A DNA stretch of 64,000 bases from Debaryomyces hansenii CBS767. Lineage: Eukaryota; Ascomycota; Pichiomycetes; Serinales; Debaryomycetaceae. A program made the position numbers and the translations under genes. This document shows positions 53,717 to 62,878 of this stretch, in pieces; the first letter of the stretch is position 1, and every line of letters starts with the position of its first letter. The DNA is taken from contig NC_006047.2 in the NCBI RefSeq assembly GCF_000006445.2, positions 1,943,516 through 2,007,515 on the forward strand. The letters are read 5' to 3'. The notes beneath the pieces are model-generated. The model was not told where the DNA came from and searched no databases. It saw only the letters and a program-made list of their open reading frames with translations.

Positions 53717-55065
53717 TATCTCTGATATGTAGTAAAAAGAATTTATGATATGAGGATTTCTCGAATTAAATACGAAATGTTTTAAAGTTCCTGCTGAAGA
53801 ATTCCATTAGATTTCGTATTTACTGATTGTAAACCCGAAACCGATATTGCCATATTAGAACATGATTTGCTGTAGAGTTTTGGTCTTGTTCGCAAGCTGG
53901 GTCCAGTGGCGGAGATTTCGTGATGGATTGTCCGCTCTGGTTTCGAATTTGTACATAAGAATATTGGGGTAGTGTGGGAGTTTACAATGATGTATTTCAT
54001 GTATTTATACAATAAATATAGTACAGATCAAACATTAGCTTATCTCCTATCAAAACCAATTTGTTACCCCGTTTTTAGGTGTACATTGCACCTTGTCCTG
54101 CAAATCTCTTAACATGCATGAGAAAATTTCACACTCGGTGTGATGCTTGCAGGTTACATTTATTTAGTACGTCTGCAATAAAATAAGTGTTTTCCTGATT
54201 AACACGAAAGGTCTGTTCATGATAAAAGTTATGAAAAGAGTTAGGCTCATGAAACATGTTATTCTATAAAATTAAGACAAAAATACGGAAGGTTTCATAG
54301 GTTGATATAAAGTTAGGTTTACAAAACGGGGATGTCGAGATTGAAAAATTTATAGGATTAGCACTAACAATTTTGAAAAGGTTTAATGAGGTCAGATTTT
54401 GGAATTTTGGAATTCGATGGATTCGTATGGGGTGTGAAGTCAGGTACTATTCAGTTTCAAGCTTTATTAGTAAAAAGAGAGGTCACCATGTCAGGTTTAT
54501 ATTGGGAATTCGAAGTGTCAAATTTGTCAGCTACAGTATCAAAGTCAAAAGATGCTTGAATATACAAAGAATTGCAAGGGAGTTCATCAACTAAAAATAC
54601 AAAGCAACCTTGGCATAATGCCATTTTTTGATCGTAAGCATATATTGTTTTACTCATGATATTTCGTATCACTATTATTTTTAAGCAGTATATCCCGATA
54701 ACTATTTTATTGCGCCTAATCTCTTAGAAGTCCTTGACAGATATACGTATATATTGCAACTGTTTTGTAATATAAGTTTCATTATCCCAAATAACTCTAT
54801 ATTGCTGTACCAGAGCTTTAATAATTTATTATTTTATACTACAAAGATTCTCAATCTCAAGCATCCTTGGTTTCAACATTTATCGAATATGATTTTCCTA
54901 ATTTCGGCTTATATATCTACTGACCAATAGTATCCAGTATTATCAGTGATGCGTTATCGTCCTTTTCTAACTCATACGTATAGTAATATGTACAAAAACT
55001 CTAATCTTCAACCACAAGCTTAGATAATAGAAAATATATACAATCATAATATAGATATTTAATAA
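53717..55065. other. Intergenic region with possible coding remnant
   Basis: 1.35 kb. Around 54412-54550 on the plus strand one frame reads SGTIQFQALLVKREVTMSGL and on to YWEFEVSN without stops, then meets TGA. This has protein-like composition but I cannot assign it to a family. Nothing else is recognised. Confidence 0.3.
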
Positions 55066-56127
55066 TTAGGAATCTTCAATAAGGATTTTCATTGCTCCAG
55101 ATTTTGGATTTCCGGCAAGCTTGAAAGCGTCAACAGCATCTTCGAGCTTGAACCTATGAGTTACTAAGTTATCTAACTTAATAATGCCTGCTTCTACCAA
55201 TTTGATGATGGTTGGCCATGTGTTGGCATATCTGTATTGAAATGTAATATTGATTTCCTTCACAGACAAGAGCATGAAAGGGAACTTTTGATGATCTTTT
55301 CCGACACCAATGATATGTAATTTTGCACCAAAATCAAGGGCGTGAGTTGCAAGCTCAAGCGATTGCTCCACACCAGTGCACTCGATTGCAACATCAAAAT
55401 TGTTTATACCATCGTCCGTTACTTTTGCTACGTTTTCTTTTAAAGATCCATTAACAAGTGCAGTGATAGCACTTGGAATTTCCTTCTTGATAAAATCTAG
55501 CTTCGATTGTTCTATATCAGTGACCATGATAGGGTATGCTCCAGCTGCTTCAGCTGCCTTTGCAGTTGCAAATCCAATAGGACCAGCGCCAAAAACGAGG
55601 ACTGATTGACCTAATATAAGATTGATATGTCTAATTCCACAAAACACAACTGAAAGAGGCTCCAAAAGTGCACCTTGCGCATAAGTAAGTAAATTGATCT
55701 TGTGGCAAAAAGCAGCTGGATGCTTGATATATCTTCTTAAAAAGCCGTGAACAGGAGGTGTAGAATAAAATTCTACATTCTCACATCCATTGTATTTCCC
55801 TGTCAAACATGGTTTGCAAGTGTGACATGGAACACCTGGCTCAAGAGCAACCTTGTCTCCTACTTTCAAAATTTTAACTTTGTTGCCAACAGCCAAAACT
55901 TCTCCTGCCGATTCGTGTCCCAAAATGTGTTCGTCCTCAACGACCATGGTTGGTCCTATGCAACCATGCTTCTGAAAGTGAACATCCGATCCGCAGATTC
56001 CTGTGCTTCTAACATGGACCAATACTTCCTCTTCGGAAAGATCTCCAACATCAGGTGTCTCAATTTCTGAAACGTAAAGGTCGTGTTTAGGGTTTGTGAA
56101 AACTCCAATATTTTGTTTAGTAGCCAT
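55066..56127 (-). CDS. LAD1: Zinc polyol dehydrogenase, L-arabinitol 4-dehydrogenase-like
   Basis: This is a 353-residue zinc MDR enzyme of the sorbitol/xylitol/L-arabinitol dehydrogenase group. Catalytic zinc ligands are Cys45 (GICGSDVH), His71-Glu72 (GHESAG) and Glu156. The structural zinc set is Cys101, 104, 107 and 115. The NAD motif GAGPIG is at 180-185, followed by the acidic residue in TDIEQ (Asp204) that favours NAD. The stretches KHGCIGPTMVVEDEHILGHE and STPPVHGFLRRYIKHPA match L-arabinitol 4-dehydrogenases better than xylitol dehydrogenases. The aromatic residue usual after HF is Gln52. The start is at 56127; an upstream in-frame GTG is not used. The reaction inferred is L-arabinitol to L-xylulose. 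Confidence 0.78.
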   Translation of the reverse strand: MATKQNIGVFTNPKHDLYVSEIETPDVGDLSEEEVLVHVRSTGICGSDVHFQKHGCIGPTMVVEDEHILGHESAGEVLAVGNKVKILKVGDKVALEPGVPCHTCKPCLTGKYNGCENVEFYSTPPVHGFLRRYIKHPAAFCHKINLLTYAQGALLEPLSVVFCGIRHINLILGQSVLVFGAGPIGFATAKAAEAAGAYPIMVTDIEQSKLDFIKKEIPSAITALVNGSLKENVAKVTDDGINNFDVAIECTGVEQSLELATHALDFGAKLHIIGVGKDHQKFPFMLLSVKEINITFQYRYANTWPTIIKLVEAGIIKLDNLVTHRFKLEDAVDAFKLAGNPKSGAMKILIEDS

Positions 56128-56424
56128 TTTTGTCACTTTTGTATAATAATTGATAAATGTTATAGAATGGTGATTTACTGATGTTTAAATAAGACTTCAA
56201 AAGTTTTGCTAGTCCACAAACTCAGTAATAGCGGAAATCTATCGGAAGCTTAAAGTCACTATTGGATTATTCTCTCAGTAATCGTCTTAAGATAGCGGTT
56301 CTTAACATATAATAATTATGAACCTTGCTACTATCAATTAACAACCGAGGGAAAAAGGTGCAGCTATCCAATTGTTCCAAGATCGGCCGATACACTCAGT
56401 CACCGCGCTACAGTCAGCCTTTGG

Positions 56425-56800
56425 TGAATGTTGCGAATTTTTATAGCGCTTCTCTCAACCGGTGGACTGTCAACCTCTTTGCATCAAACTTCCTTTTGGA
56501 ATCGCGAACCCATAACTTTACTTTTGCGAGAACGGCTGAGTGAGTGATATAAAATATGGCATTAAAAATATTCTCATTTATATGTTATACCTCAAGATAC
56601 CCAGACTAAACAAAGTGAAGTTATTTATTTAAATGTATTTATCAGTAAAACTGTGGAAGAGCCTATCTCTTAGTAATCAGGCCTAAATATGGAACTACAT
56701 AATTAGATTTCTAATTTATGTGGAGATTAAATTTTTATTCAAGGCGTGAAATACCTATATTAAGCTAATGAATTTCGGTAAGATTACCGGGAACTCAATT
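56425..56800. repeat. Diverged ~370-bp direct repeat, copy 2 (upstream of LAD)
   Basis: Counterpart of 45640-46010 in the same orientation on the plus strand. It includes GCGAATTTTTATAGCGCTT at 56433-56451, GACTGTCAACC at 56465-56475, ATATAAAATATGGCATTAAA near 56549 and CGGTAAGATTACCG at 56777-56790. Relative to the adjacent LAD gene it is inverted compared with copy 1 and its SDR. It therefore either works in both orientations or is the promoter left behind by a lost plus-strand gene. Confidence 0.85.
56777..56790. promoter_or_regulatory. CGG-N8-CCG palindrome (Zn2Cys6-type site)
   Basis: CGGTAAGATTACCG, matching the site at 45979-45992 with one changed base in the spacer. It lies about 650 bp upstream of the LAD start. 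Confidence 0.5.
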
Positions 56801-57377
56801 ACAATCTGACATTTGTGTCAATAACTATTCGTAAAAGCAGATTGTACGTGTCTGAATATTTCAATAGTATTAGTTTATTTGTTGGACTGGAGAAGGGGAA
56901 AGTTTCACCAAAGGCGAGAAGAGACTGGGGTCACAATGAAAGCAACTTTGGGACAACTCAAAAGCGTAACCTATCGTTTTTCTAACTGTAGGGTCACTAG
57001 ATAATTGAGTTCCCAGGCATACCCGGTGGTTTTTCTATCATCAAGTAGTATATAAGAGGTATTATATGTAAGTATGTGGAAATTCTGAAAAAGTGAAGAA
57101 TGTACCGAACTTATAGAATACCAAAACCTGTACTTGTTTATTACAATATATCTACTTTTTAGGATGATGAAAGAAATTTCAAATTTTAGATATCTTCTAA
57201 TACCAGTAATTTCTCATATATCTTACCAAAAATTTAAAACTGTTACCCAAAATCTTTTTTATGTTTTTTTTTTTCATCGGGGTTCCAATACTTTTCATTA
57301 ATAAATTGAATGGAATTAGATGACTAAAGGCGCAATTAGCAAAGCCCGACCAATCGCCGCGATTACACAAATTTACA

Positions 57378-57893
57378 TACAGTACACGACGAAGTATTGT
57401 GAGATTAAACCCAAACAATTTTTCTTTGAAGTATTACATGAGGCTATGTTTCAATACTGATAACCTATTCTTCTTGCAACATGATATTTCATTAATTTAG
57501 TAATAGGCACTTCAAGACGCCTTTGTAATTGTATAGCCTTTTGTTTTCTATTGTCTTTCGGTGAATGGTTACTACCTGCCGCAGTTGCAGGGCGTAGAGA
57601 TAATTTGCAAACCCCGAACAATAGCCCCGAATAATTCTCGTGCATGAAACAGTACACTACGAAGAATTGTGAGATTAAACTCAAACAAATCTGGCAAGCA
57701 ACAGTGACAGATAAAAAACATCTTTGAAGTATTATATGAATATATGCTTTAAATAATGATAACATGAATGATTACACCTCTTGCACATGATATTTCATTA
57801 ATTTAGTAATAGGCACTTCAAGATGCCTTCGCAATTGTATAGCCGATTGTTTTCTATTGTCTTTCGGTGAATGGTCACTTCCCCGGTTTTGTG
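57378..57893. repeat. Tandem duplication, two diverged units of about 220-245 bp
   Basis: Unit A is about 57378-57595 and unit B about 57648-57893. Shared blocks are GTACAC.ACGAAG.ATTGTGAG, TTTGAAGTATTA.ATGA, ATGATATTTCATTAATTTAG..AGGCACTTCAAGA (57481 and 57787) and TTTTCTATTGTCTTTCGGTG. The spacing changes from about 271 to 306 because unit B has about 35 extra bases. On the minus strand both units can be read as a similar short peptide ending in a stop. The differences are largely non-synonymous, so there is no sign of selection on a protein. Confidence 0.8.
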
Positions 57894-58146
57894 CAGGAAA
57901 ATGGTTGGTTATTGTCTTCTATGTAATATATGGATGATAATTGGTCATCAGAATACAATATAATAATTGTGGAATATCAGATACTGCAAAATGATTCATA
58001 GAATTTTAATGAGACATATCCAGAAGACATAGCCGTTTACCTTCTACATACTTTAACATGGTGATTTTACCTTCATCAATTTTCTTATAAATAGATGATT
58101 TATTCCCTTCGAAACCTAACAAAATTTTCAGTCAACAAAAATCAAA

Positions 58147-59103
58147 ATGGTTTCATTCGGTGTTTTATCATCTATCGCATTATCAAGTGCTTACTTTTTC
58201 GACCACGCTTATGCTCACAAGGTTGTAAATTCGACTCCTATCAGCTCTCGTGATACAGTATACTCCAATGCTAAGCGTTCGCTTACAAGATGTGAAGAGA
58301 AACTTCTTCATCCTGATGCAATGAAGCGCAGACAAGAAAAGAGAGACAGATTTATTAACGGCCACAAGAAAAAGAAGAGAGCCAGAGATACAGGATATCC
58401 ACCACTTATCAGTAAAAGAGCTGATAATTCATCCTCATTATTTGAAGATGTATCATGTATACTTAGTCCCGAAGTAACAATTGGGCCATATTATGTTGAA
58501 GGTGAATATGTTAGAGATGATATCACCGAAGACCAAGATGGAGTTGATCTTTTATTAGATGTCCAGCTTATTGACGTAAATACTTGTGAGCCAGTTCCTC
58601 AAAGTTATATTGATGTTTGGCATTGTAACTCTACTGGTGTATACTCTGGTGTTTCTGAAGAAGACACTCTTGGCTCTACTTTCCTTAGAGGTATTTGGCC
58701 AACTGATGACGACGGAATAATGCAAATGAAAACAAAATTTCCAGGGTGGTATGTAAGCCGTGCCACTCATATTCATATAACAGCGCACCAAAATGCCACA
58801 GTTTTACTGAATAATACCATATCTGGAGGTGATGTGAATCACATTGGACAAATCTTTTTTAATCAGACATTATTAGATGAAGTAGCTTTATTAGAACCAT
58901 ATGTCAGTAATCAGCAAAGTAAAACAAGCAATACGGAGGACTCAATTTATCAAGAAGAAAATTCCAATGGTTATGATGCTATAATGAACATAGAATATTT
59001 AGGTTCGGAAATTTCAGCTGGCCTTCTTGGTTATATTACAATTGGTGTCAATACAACTGCTAACTATGACGATGAAGTTATCGCTGCTGCTACATTTTCA
59101 TAA
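58147..59103 (+). CDS. Secreted intradiol ring-cleavage dioxygenase-like protein
   Basis: This is a 318-residue protein of the intradiol dioxygenase superfamily. A signal peptide (about 1-23, ending HAYA) is followed by a basic propeptide-like region (30-91) that ends in a Lys-Arg site (SKR, 89-91) suited to Kex2 cleavage. The catalytic domain (about 99-305) shows the non-haem Fe(III) ligands: a Tyr in GPYYVEGE (115/116), Tyr202 in PGWYVSRATHIHI, His208 and His210. A DVWHCNSTGVYSG segment lies near 156-168. Several N-glycosylation sequons occur (NSS, NST, NAT, NNT). Fungal secreted relatives act on catechol-type or plant phenolics. The role here is inferred from family. Confidence 0.87.
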   Translation: MVSFGVLSSIALSSAYFFDHAYAHKVVNSTPISSRDTVYSNAKRSLTRCEEKLLHPDAMKRRQEKRDRFINGHKKKKRARDTGYPPLISKRADNSSSLFEDVSCILSPEVTIGPYYVEGEYVRDDITEDQDGVDLLLDVQLIDVNTCEPVPQSYIDVWHCNSTGVYSGVSEEDTLGSTFLRGIWPTDDDGIMQMKTKFPGWYVSRATHIHITAHQNATVLLNNTISGGDVNHIGQIFFNQTLLDEVALLEPYVSNQQSKTSNTEDSIYQEENSNGYDAIMNIEYLGSEISAGLLGYITIGVNTTANYDDEVIAAATFS

Positions 59104-59276
59104 AAGGTGAGTGGGCTTTTTTTCTTGCTTTTATTTATAGCATTAAATATACAATCCAATGAAAGTGAATATCAAGATTCTGCACTGATTAATGTAGAGC
59201 ATCTAGTCAAACAGAACTTTAAATCATCCTTGTCAATATAAATTATCTAAATAAATAAACATGTTTTATTTATTCG

Positions 59277-59500
59277 TCTATTTTAATATAGTCTATTGTA
59301 CCACAAGCTTTAGTCAAAATAACAATTCTTTCTCTTGGTATATTGTACTTCTTGATCAAGCAACCTAAAAGAATTTCTGATGAATAGACGTCAACTGCGT
59401 CAAACGTTCTTAAACCATTGCCATAGCACTTTTTGCAATATTTTCATAACACTCTCTTCTTGATAAATACACCAATTGAGATGTTTTCAAATGTCATACA
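59277..59500 (-). pseudogene. Aldo-keto reductase fragment
   Basis: One minus-strand frame reads GLRTFDAVDVYSSEILLG and then LIKKYNIPRERIVILTKAC. This is the TFDTADVYSNG..SE and LKKYNIPREKIVI segment of yeast aldo-keto reductases related to aryl-alcohol dehydrogenases and YPL088W. Residues are missing after VYS, and the flanks are out of frame. Only about 70 codons of a ~340-codon gene remain. Confidence 0.72.
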
Positions 59501-60420
59501 ACCTATGATAATAGCGAAAATAGATAAGCCTGAGGAGCCTAATTTCTGGTGTTAGAATTTGCTGTTTTTTTATTCTGTTATAATTGTTCTGTTTTAAACT
59601 AAATCTAAGATCATGATTTGGATGGATATCTATATTAAACTAATAGTGGACGTATGGAATTATTGCAAATAGCAATAGAGGACTTATCGGACTAAGAAGA
59701 ACCAGACTCAAAAGCCGGATTGTATTTAATCGCACGAAGCAACACAAAACTATATTTCATTAGTAAATTACAAATGTTAAGTCTCTTACACCTTCTAGGA
59801 TCTTGGAATATTGTAATTCCCAATTATGATGTCTTTCTGGCGCATTGCGACTTTCATCATTTTGCGAAGTTGCTTCCGTTTTCTAAAGAGCTGAAAAAGT
59901 ATAAATATTAAATATGAGAGGTTCAAATTCTCAAGATTTTGCGAATATTGGTTACGCTTATATATTTTTGAGAAAATGCGAAAACTTCCAAATAAGATTT
60001 TTCTTGTGACAGTTACCACAAACAAGGATCTGTCTCACTCCTTTCTTATTCCGTTCGTGTGACATATAAGTTCCCTTTCAATAAAAGGAAAAAAATTTGA
60101 AATTTTATAAGATTGATGAACACTTTAAATCCACAATTATACAAATAGCCTAGATATATACACGTGTCAAGATCTTCTCCAAGGAAAGACTTAATTTAAT
60201 CAGTTATTTGTTTTGAATGCAAATCACGAGCGATATAGACACTCAATGTTGTGAATATGTATATATATACCTTATTTAAAATTCGTTTCTCCGATAATTG
60301 ACTCTTTGTAAGTAATAATGGGGTTGGGGCTATAGCTATCATTTCCACTGTTAACAGACTTAAATGTTCTAAATGAAACATAATATTTTCCAATATCTTG
60401 CGAAATAAAGATTACCATAT
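59501..60420. other. Intergenic region
   Basis: 920 bp, AT-rich, no supported gene. Open frames of 60-76 codons have no family features. Confidence 0.45.
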
Positions 60421-60558
60421 TCAAGAACATGAGTGCTGCATCAAAACCTTAGTAGACCCTGGGGTGTCATCAGACTCTAAAAGAAGGTCGTCAAAGACTA
60501 TTTCGTCACTGGAATTTGCATGATCCTTCCATCTACTTTCATTATTTTCGTTTTTAGC
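60421..60558 (-). other. In-frame open tail after the TGA of the nuclease-kinase gene
   Basis: The frame of the upstream gene continues for 45 further codons to a TGA at 60421-60423. The tail is acidic and Ser/Asp-rich with no other interruption, as expected if the ancestral protein were longer. The TGA is followed by G, not the C favoured for readthrough, so a nonsense mutation or chance openness is more likely than programmed readthrough. Confidence 0.5.
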
Positions 60559-62340
60559 TCAGACAACATCACGGATTTTATCCTCCCCAGAAATGCCATA
60601 ACCAGTAATTGGGACAAGCTCATCAAGGGCTTCAAAGTCTCTTTTTTTCTGTTCTTCATTACTTGGGTAAAAAGCTAACCCAAAATCTATCAAAGTGACC
60701 CTTCCCGATATTGAAACATGTATATTGTCGAGCCTTATATCATTATGCGAAATTCCCAACAGATGAATTTCCGCGAGTCTCTCCTTAACTACTTTATGCA
60801 CCCTAAATTTATCCCATTCAGTAGATGGTATTTCTTCTCCCAAATCTTCAAATATATGCATCGGCTGGCTTGGAATACCATTCCAGTATCCAGAAACTAT
60901 AAGCTTTGCGAAGTTTGCAGTAAACGACGAATTCGCAAGCATCTCATTAATTTCAAGCTCATTGACGTACATGTCGTAGTAACTATCTTTATCTGGAAAA
61001 TTTTCTTGAGCCTGCTCAGGATAGTTGTACCATTTAACAAAGACTGTGGACGGAAGCAGCAATCCCAAATTAGGAAAAGATGCAGCAGGGTTATATATTA
61101 TCCGACAAAATGTGTTACCTCGAATGGCATCAAAGTCGACTTCATTGCTTTCTTCTATAGTTACCAATCGTTTTCGAAGTTGATTCCCAGACATCTTGCT
61201 ACGTTTCCGTTTACGACTTGGTGTGGGTTCTTCCACAAGTCGAGGAAGCACATTCGCTAATGGATCTGGCCCTTTGGTCTTCTGACTTATTTCAATTAGT
61301 CCTGCAAATTTCTCTTTTGTACTGAGCGCCTCTGCATTATCCTTATAGAAAAAGCCCGCTATCGCTGACCTTAGAGTTATGCCATGTTCCACAGTCTCGG
61401 GATCATTAATAACATAGTAGTCTATGATCATTTTTCCATCATCCATAATCTCATATTTGAAAAACCCCGAAAATGACTGATGATCTGAGATAAACACTCT
61501 GTCTGTCCCACAGAGAAAGGCTTGATAAAGATATTTTCTTAAAACTAATGCGCATAAAACTCTAGGCGACCATTCTCGATCTTCAAATATGCGCTGATTT
61601 TCACGCAGTCTCAATTGTTTCAAGTTCAAACGTTTTTCTACGAAGTCCGTTATAGCTAATTTCAATTCTTGAAGTCCTTGAGTTAAAAAATAGTTTTCTG
61701 TCTTATAATCACCTATCGCAAAGCAAATATCTGGATTTTGACGAGTTGATGCCTCATCATAAGACACATGGACAATATCGGGCTTGAAGTTTGGGTTTGT
61801 CAACAAGGGAGGTATTATTAAAGCGTGACCAAAATGGTGGTATTCATCCAAGATGTCACGATAAAGTCTAGCAGTGGTATCTTCTATTTGATGAGAAAAA
61901 TACAGCTGAATATCATCTTCCACATGTCTGGCATCCCCCAAAGGATAATCATACGTCCTTGATAGTAATTCTTTACTGAGATTTGAATCCTTAATAACCA
62001 TATCAAGAGGAGCCAAATATGTGTTTTTGAACTCATCACTACTGATCTCTCTAAATTCTGCCGTCATCATCGCTTTCGTAACATAATTCAGTGCCAGCAT
62101 CACAGTCGTGGATCCAGTAGAAACTGAAGCATTATGCTTGGATATTATATGTTCCAACGTAGGTAATTTTTGATTATGTGAGATATTTCTTATTTTCAAA
62201 AGGTGAGTGTCTAAAAAGACCCTTATGTTTTGTTCATTGTCATCTTGAACCCTAGCATATAATGATGGATTAATCCTAATGCATTTATTTGCGGGGTCAT
62301 CATACGTAATATTGTTACTATCTTCTCCCGAAAAGTACAT
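60559..62340 (-). CDS. PD-(D/E)XK nuclease-like domain fused to a protein kinase domain
   Basis: This is a 593-residue protein of a type found near chromosome ends in yeasts. The N-terminal half (about 80-350) contains a PD-(D/E)XK-like pattern: KPDIVHV (Pro187-Asp188) or NPDIC (203-204), then GDYK (Asp211-x-Lys213), followed by a helix with Gln224. A basic segment SRKRKRSK (375-382) could be a nuclear localisation signal. The C-terminal half is a small protein kinase with ATP-binding Lys436 (FVKWY), catalytic loop HNDIRLDN (His532, Asp534, Asn539) and DFG at 552-554, all intact. This order resembles the nuclease-kinase C-termini of Crinkler-type proteins; that comparison is inference. No signal peptide is seen. 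Translation ends in TGA at 60559-60561, after which the frame remains open (next entry). Confidence 0.75.
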   Translation of the reverse strand: MYFSGEDSNNITYDDPANKCIRINPSLYARVQDDNEQNIRVFLDTHLLKIRNISHNQKLPTLEHIISKHNASVSTGSTTVMLALNYVTKAMMTAEFREISSDEFKNTYLAPLDMVIKDSNLSKELLSRTYDYPLGDARHVEDDIQLYFSHQIEDTTARLYRDILDEYHHFGHALIIPPLLTNPNFKPDIVHVSYDEASTRQNPDICFAIGDYKTENYFLTQGLQELKLAITDFVEKRLNLKQLRLRENQRIFEDREWSPRVLCALVLRKYLYQAFLCGTDRVFISDHQSFSGFFKYEIMDDGKMIIDYYVINDPETVEHGITLRSAIAGFFYKDNAEALSTKEKFAGLIEISQKTKGPDPLANVLPRLVEEPTPSRKRKRSKMSGNQLRKRLVTIEESNEVDFDAIRGNTFCRIIYNPAASFPNLGLLLPSTVFVKWYNYPEQAQENFPDKDSYYDMYVNELEINEMLANSSFTANFAKLIVSGYWNGIPSQPMHIFEDLGEEIPSTEWDKFRVHKVVKERLAEIHLLGISHNDIRLDNIHVSISGRVTLIDFGLAFYPSNEEQKKRDFEALDELVPITGYGISGEDKIRDVV

Positions 62341-62878
62341 TCATGACATGATAATATGTGAAGTATTGAGGTGCTGTGGTTGTAATTTCATCCCTTATTT
62401 ATTGATCTGGGGTTACCCCAAGTTTGATTATATAATAAACCGTCTTGAACGAGTTGACAAAAGACAAACGGCTTATGAGCTGCATACGTACTGCATGTGA
62501 CTTATCGCCTGCACTTGGAGATTTCCCATAGTTAAGGTGCACACGATGGTATACCGCAATGTCGTAGTGCAAATGTCGCAATGTTTGCTAAACTAGAAGA
62601 CTAGGTGGGGAGAGAAAAGTTGTAGGCATTATGTTGTCCTCGTGCGCACTGTAGGATTGCAGGTTACACAGTGTAATGCTGTCATCCATTTGATCAGTTT
62701 ATGAATATATATATCGAAATTGCTTATGCAATTATCTGTCTTCTCTTATCTCCCACTACATCAATATCTTCCTGTTTATCATATGCAGTATTACTTAATT
62801 CATTAATCTTTACATTATCAATTTTTTTCGTGATGTTTCGCATTTCGAGAACCCCACAAAATCACAATACTTCCTTCA
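62341..62878. other. Intergenic region
   Basis: 538 bp between divergent frames. No supported gene. A GC-richer patch lies at 62470-62660. Confidence 0.4.

Larger units (their letters stand above)
56128..58146. other. Long intergenic region (2.0 kb) with two repeats
   Basis: It holds repeat copy 2 (56425-56800) and a tandem duplication (57378-57893), listed separately. No intact gene. Minus-strand open frames at 57197-57418 and 57451-57765 run through the tandem repeat and are not called. Confidence 0.55.

Noticed and set aside
57451..57765. 104-codon minus-strand gene
   Set aside because: It spans the two units of a tandem repeat, and changes between units are not synonymous.
60559..60561. 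Programmed TGA readthrough in the nuclease-kinase gene
   Set aside because: The base after TGA is G, not the readthrough-favouring C, and no stimulatory structure is evident. Nonsense mutation or chance openness is simpler.
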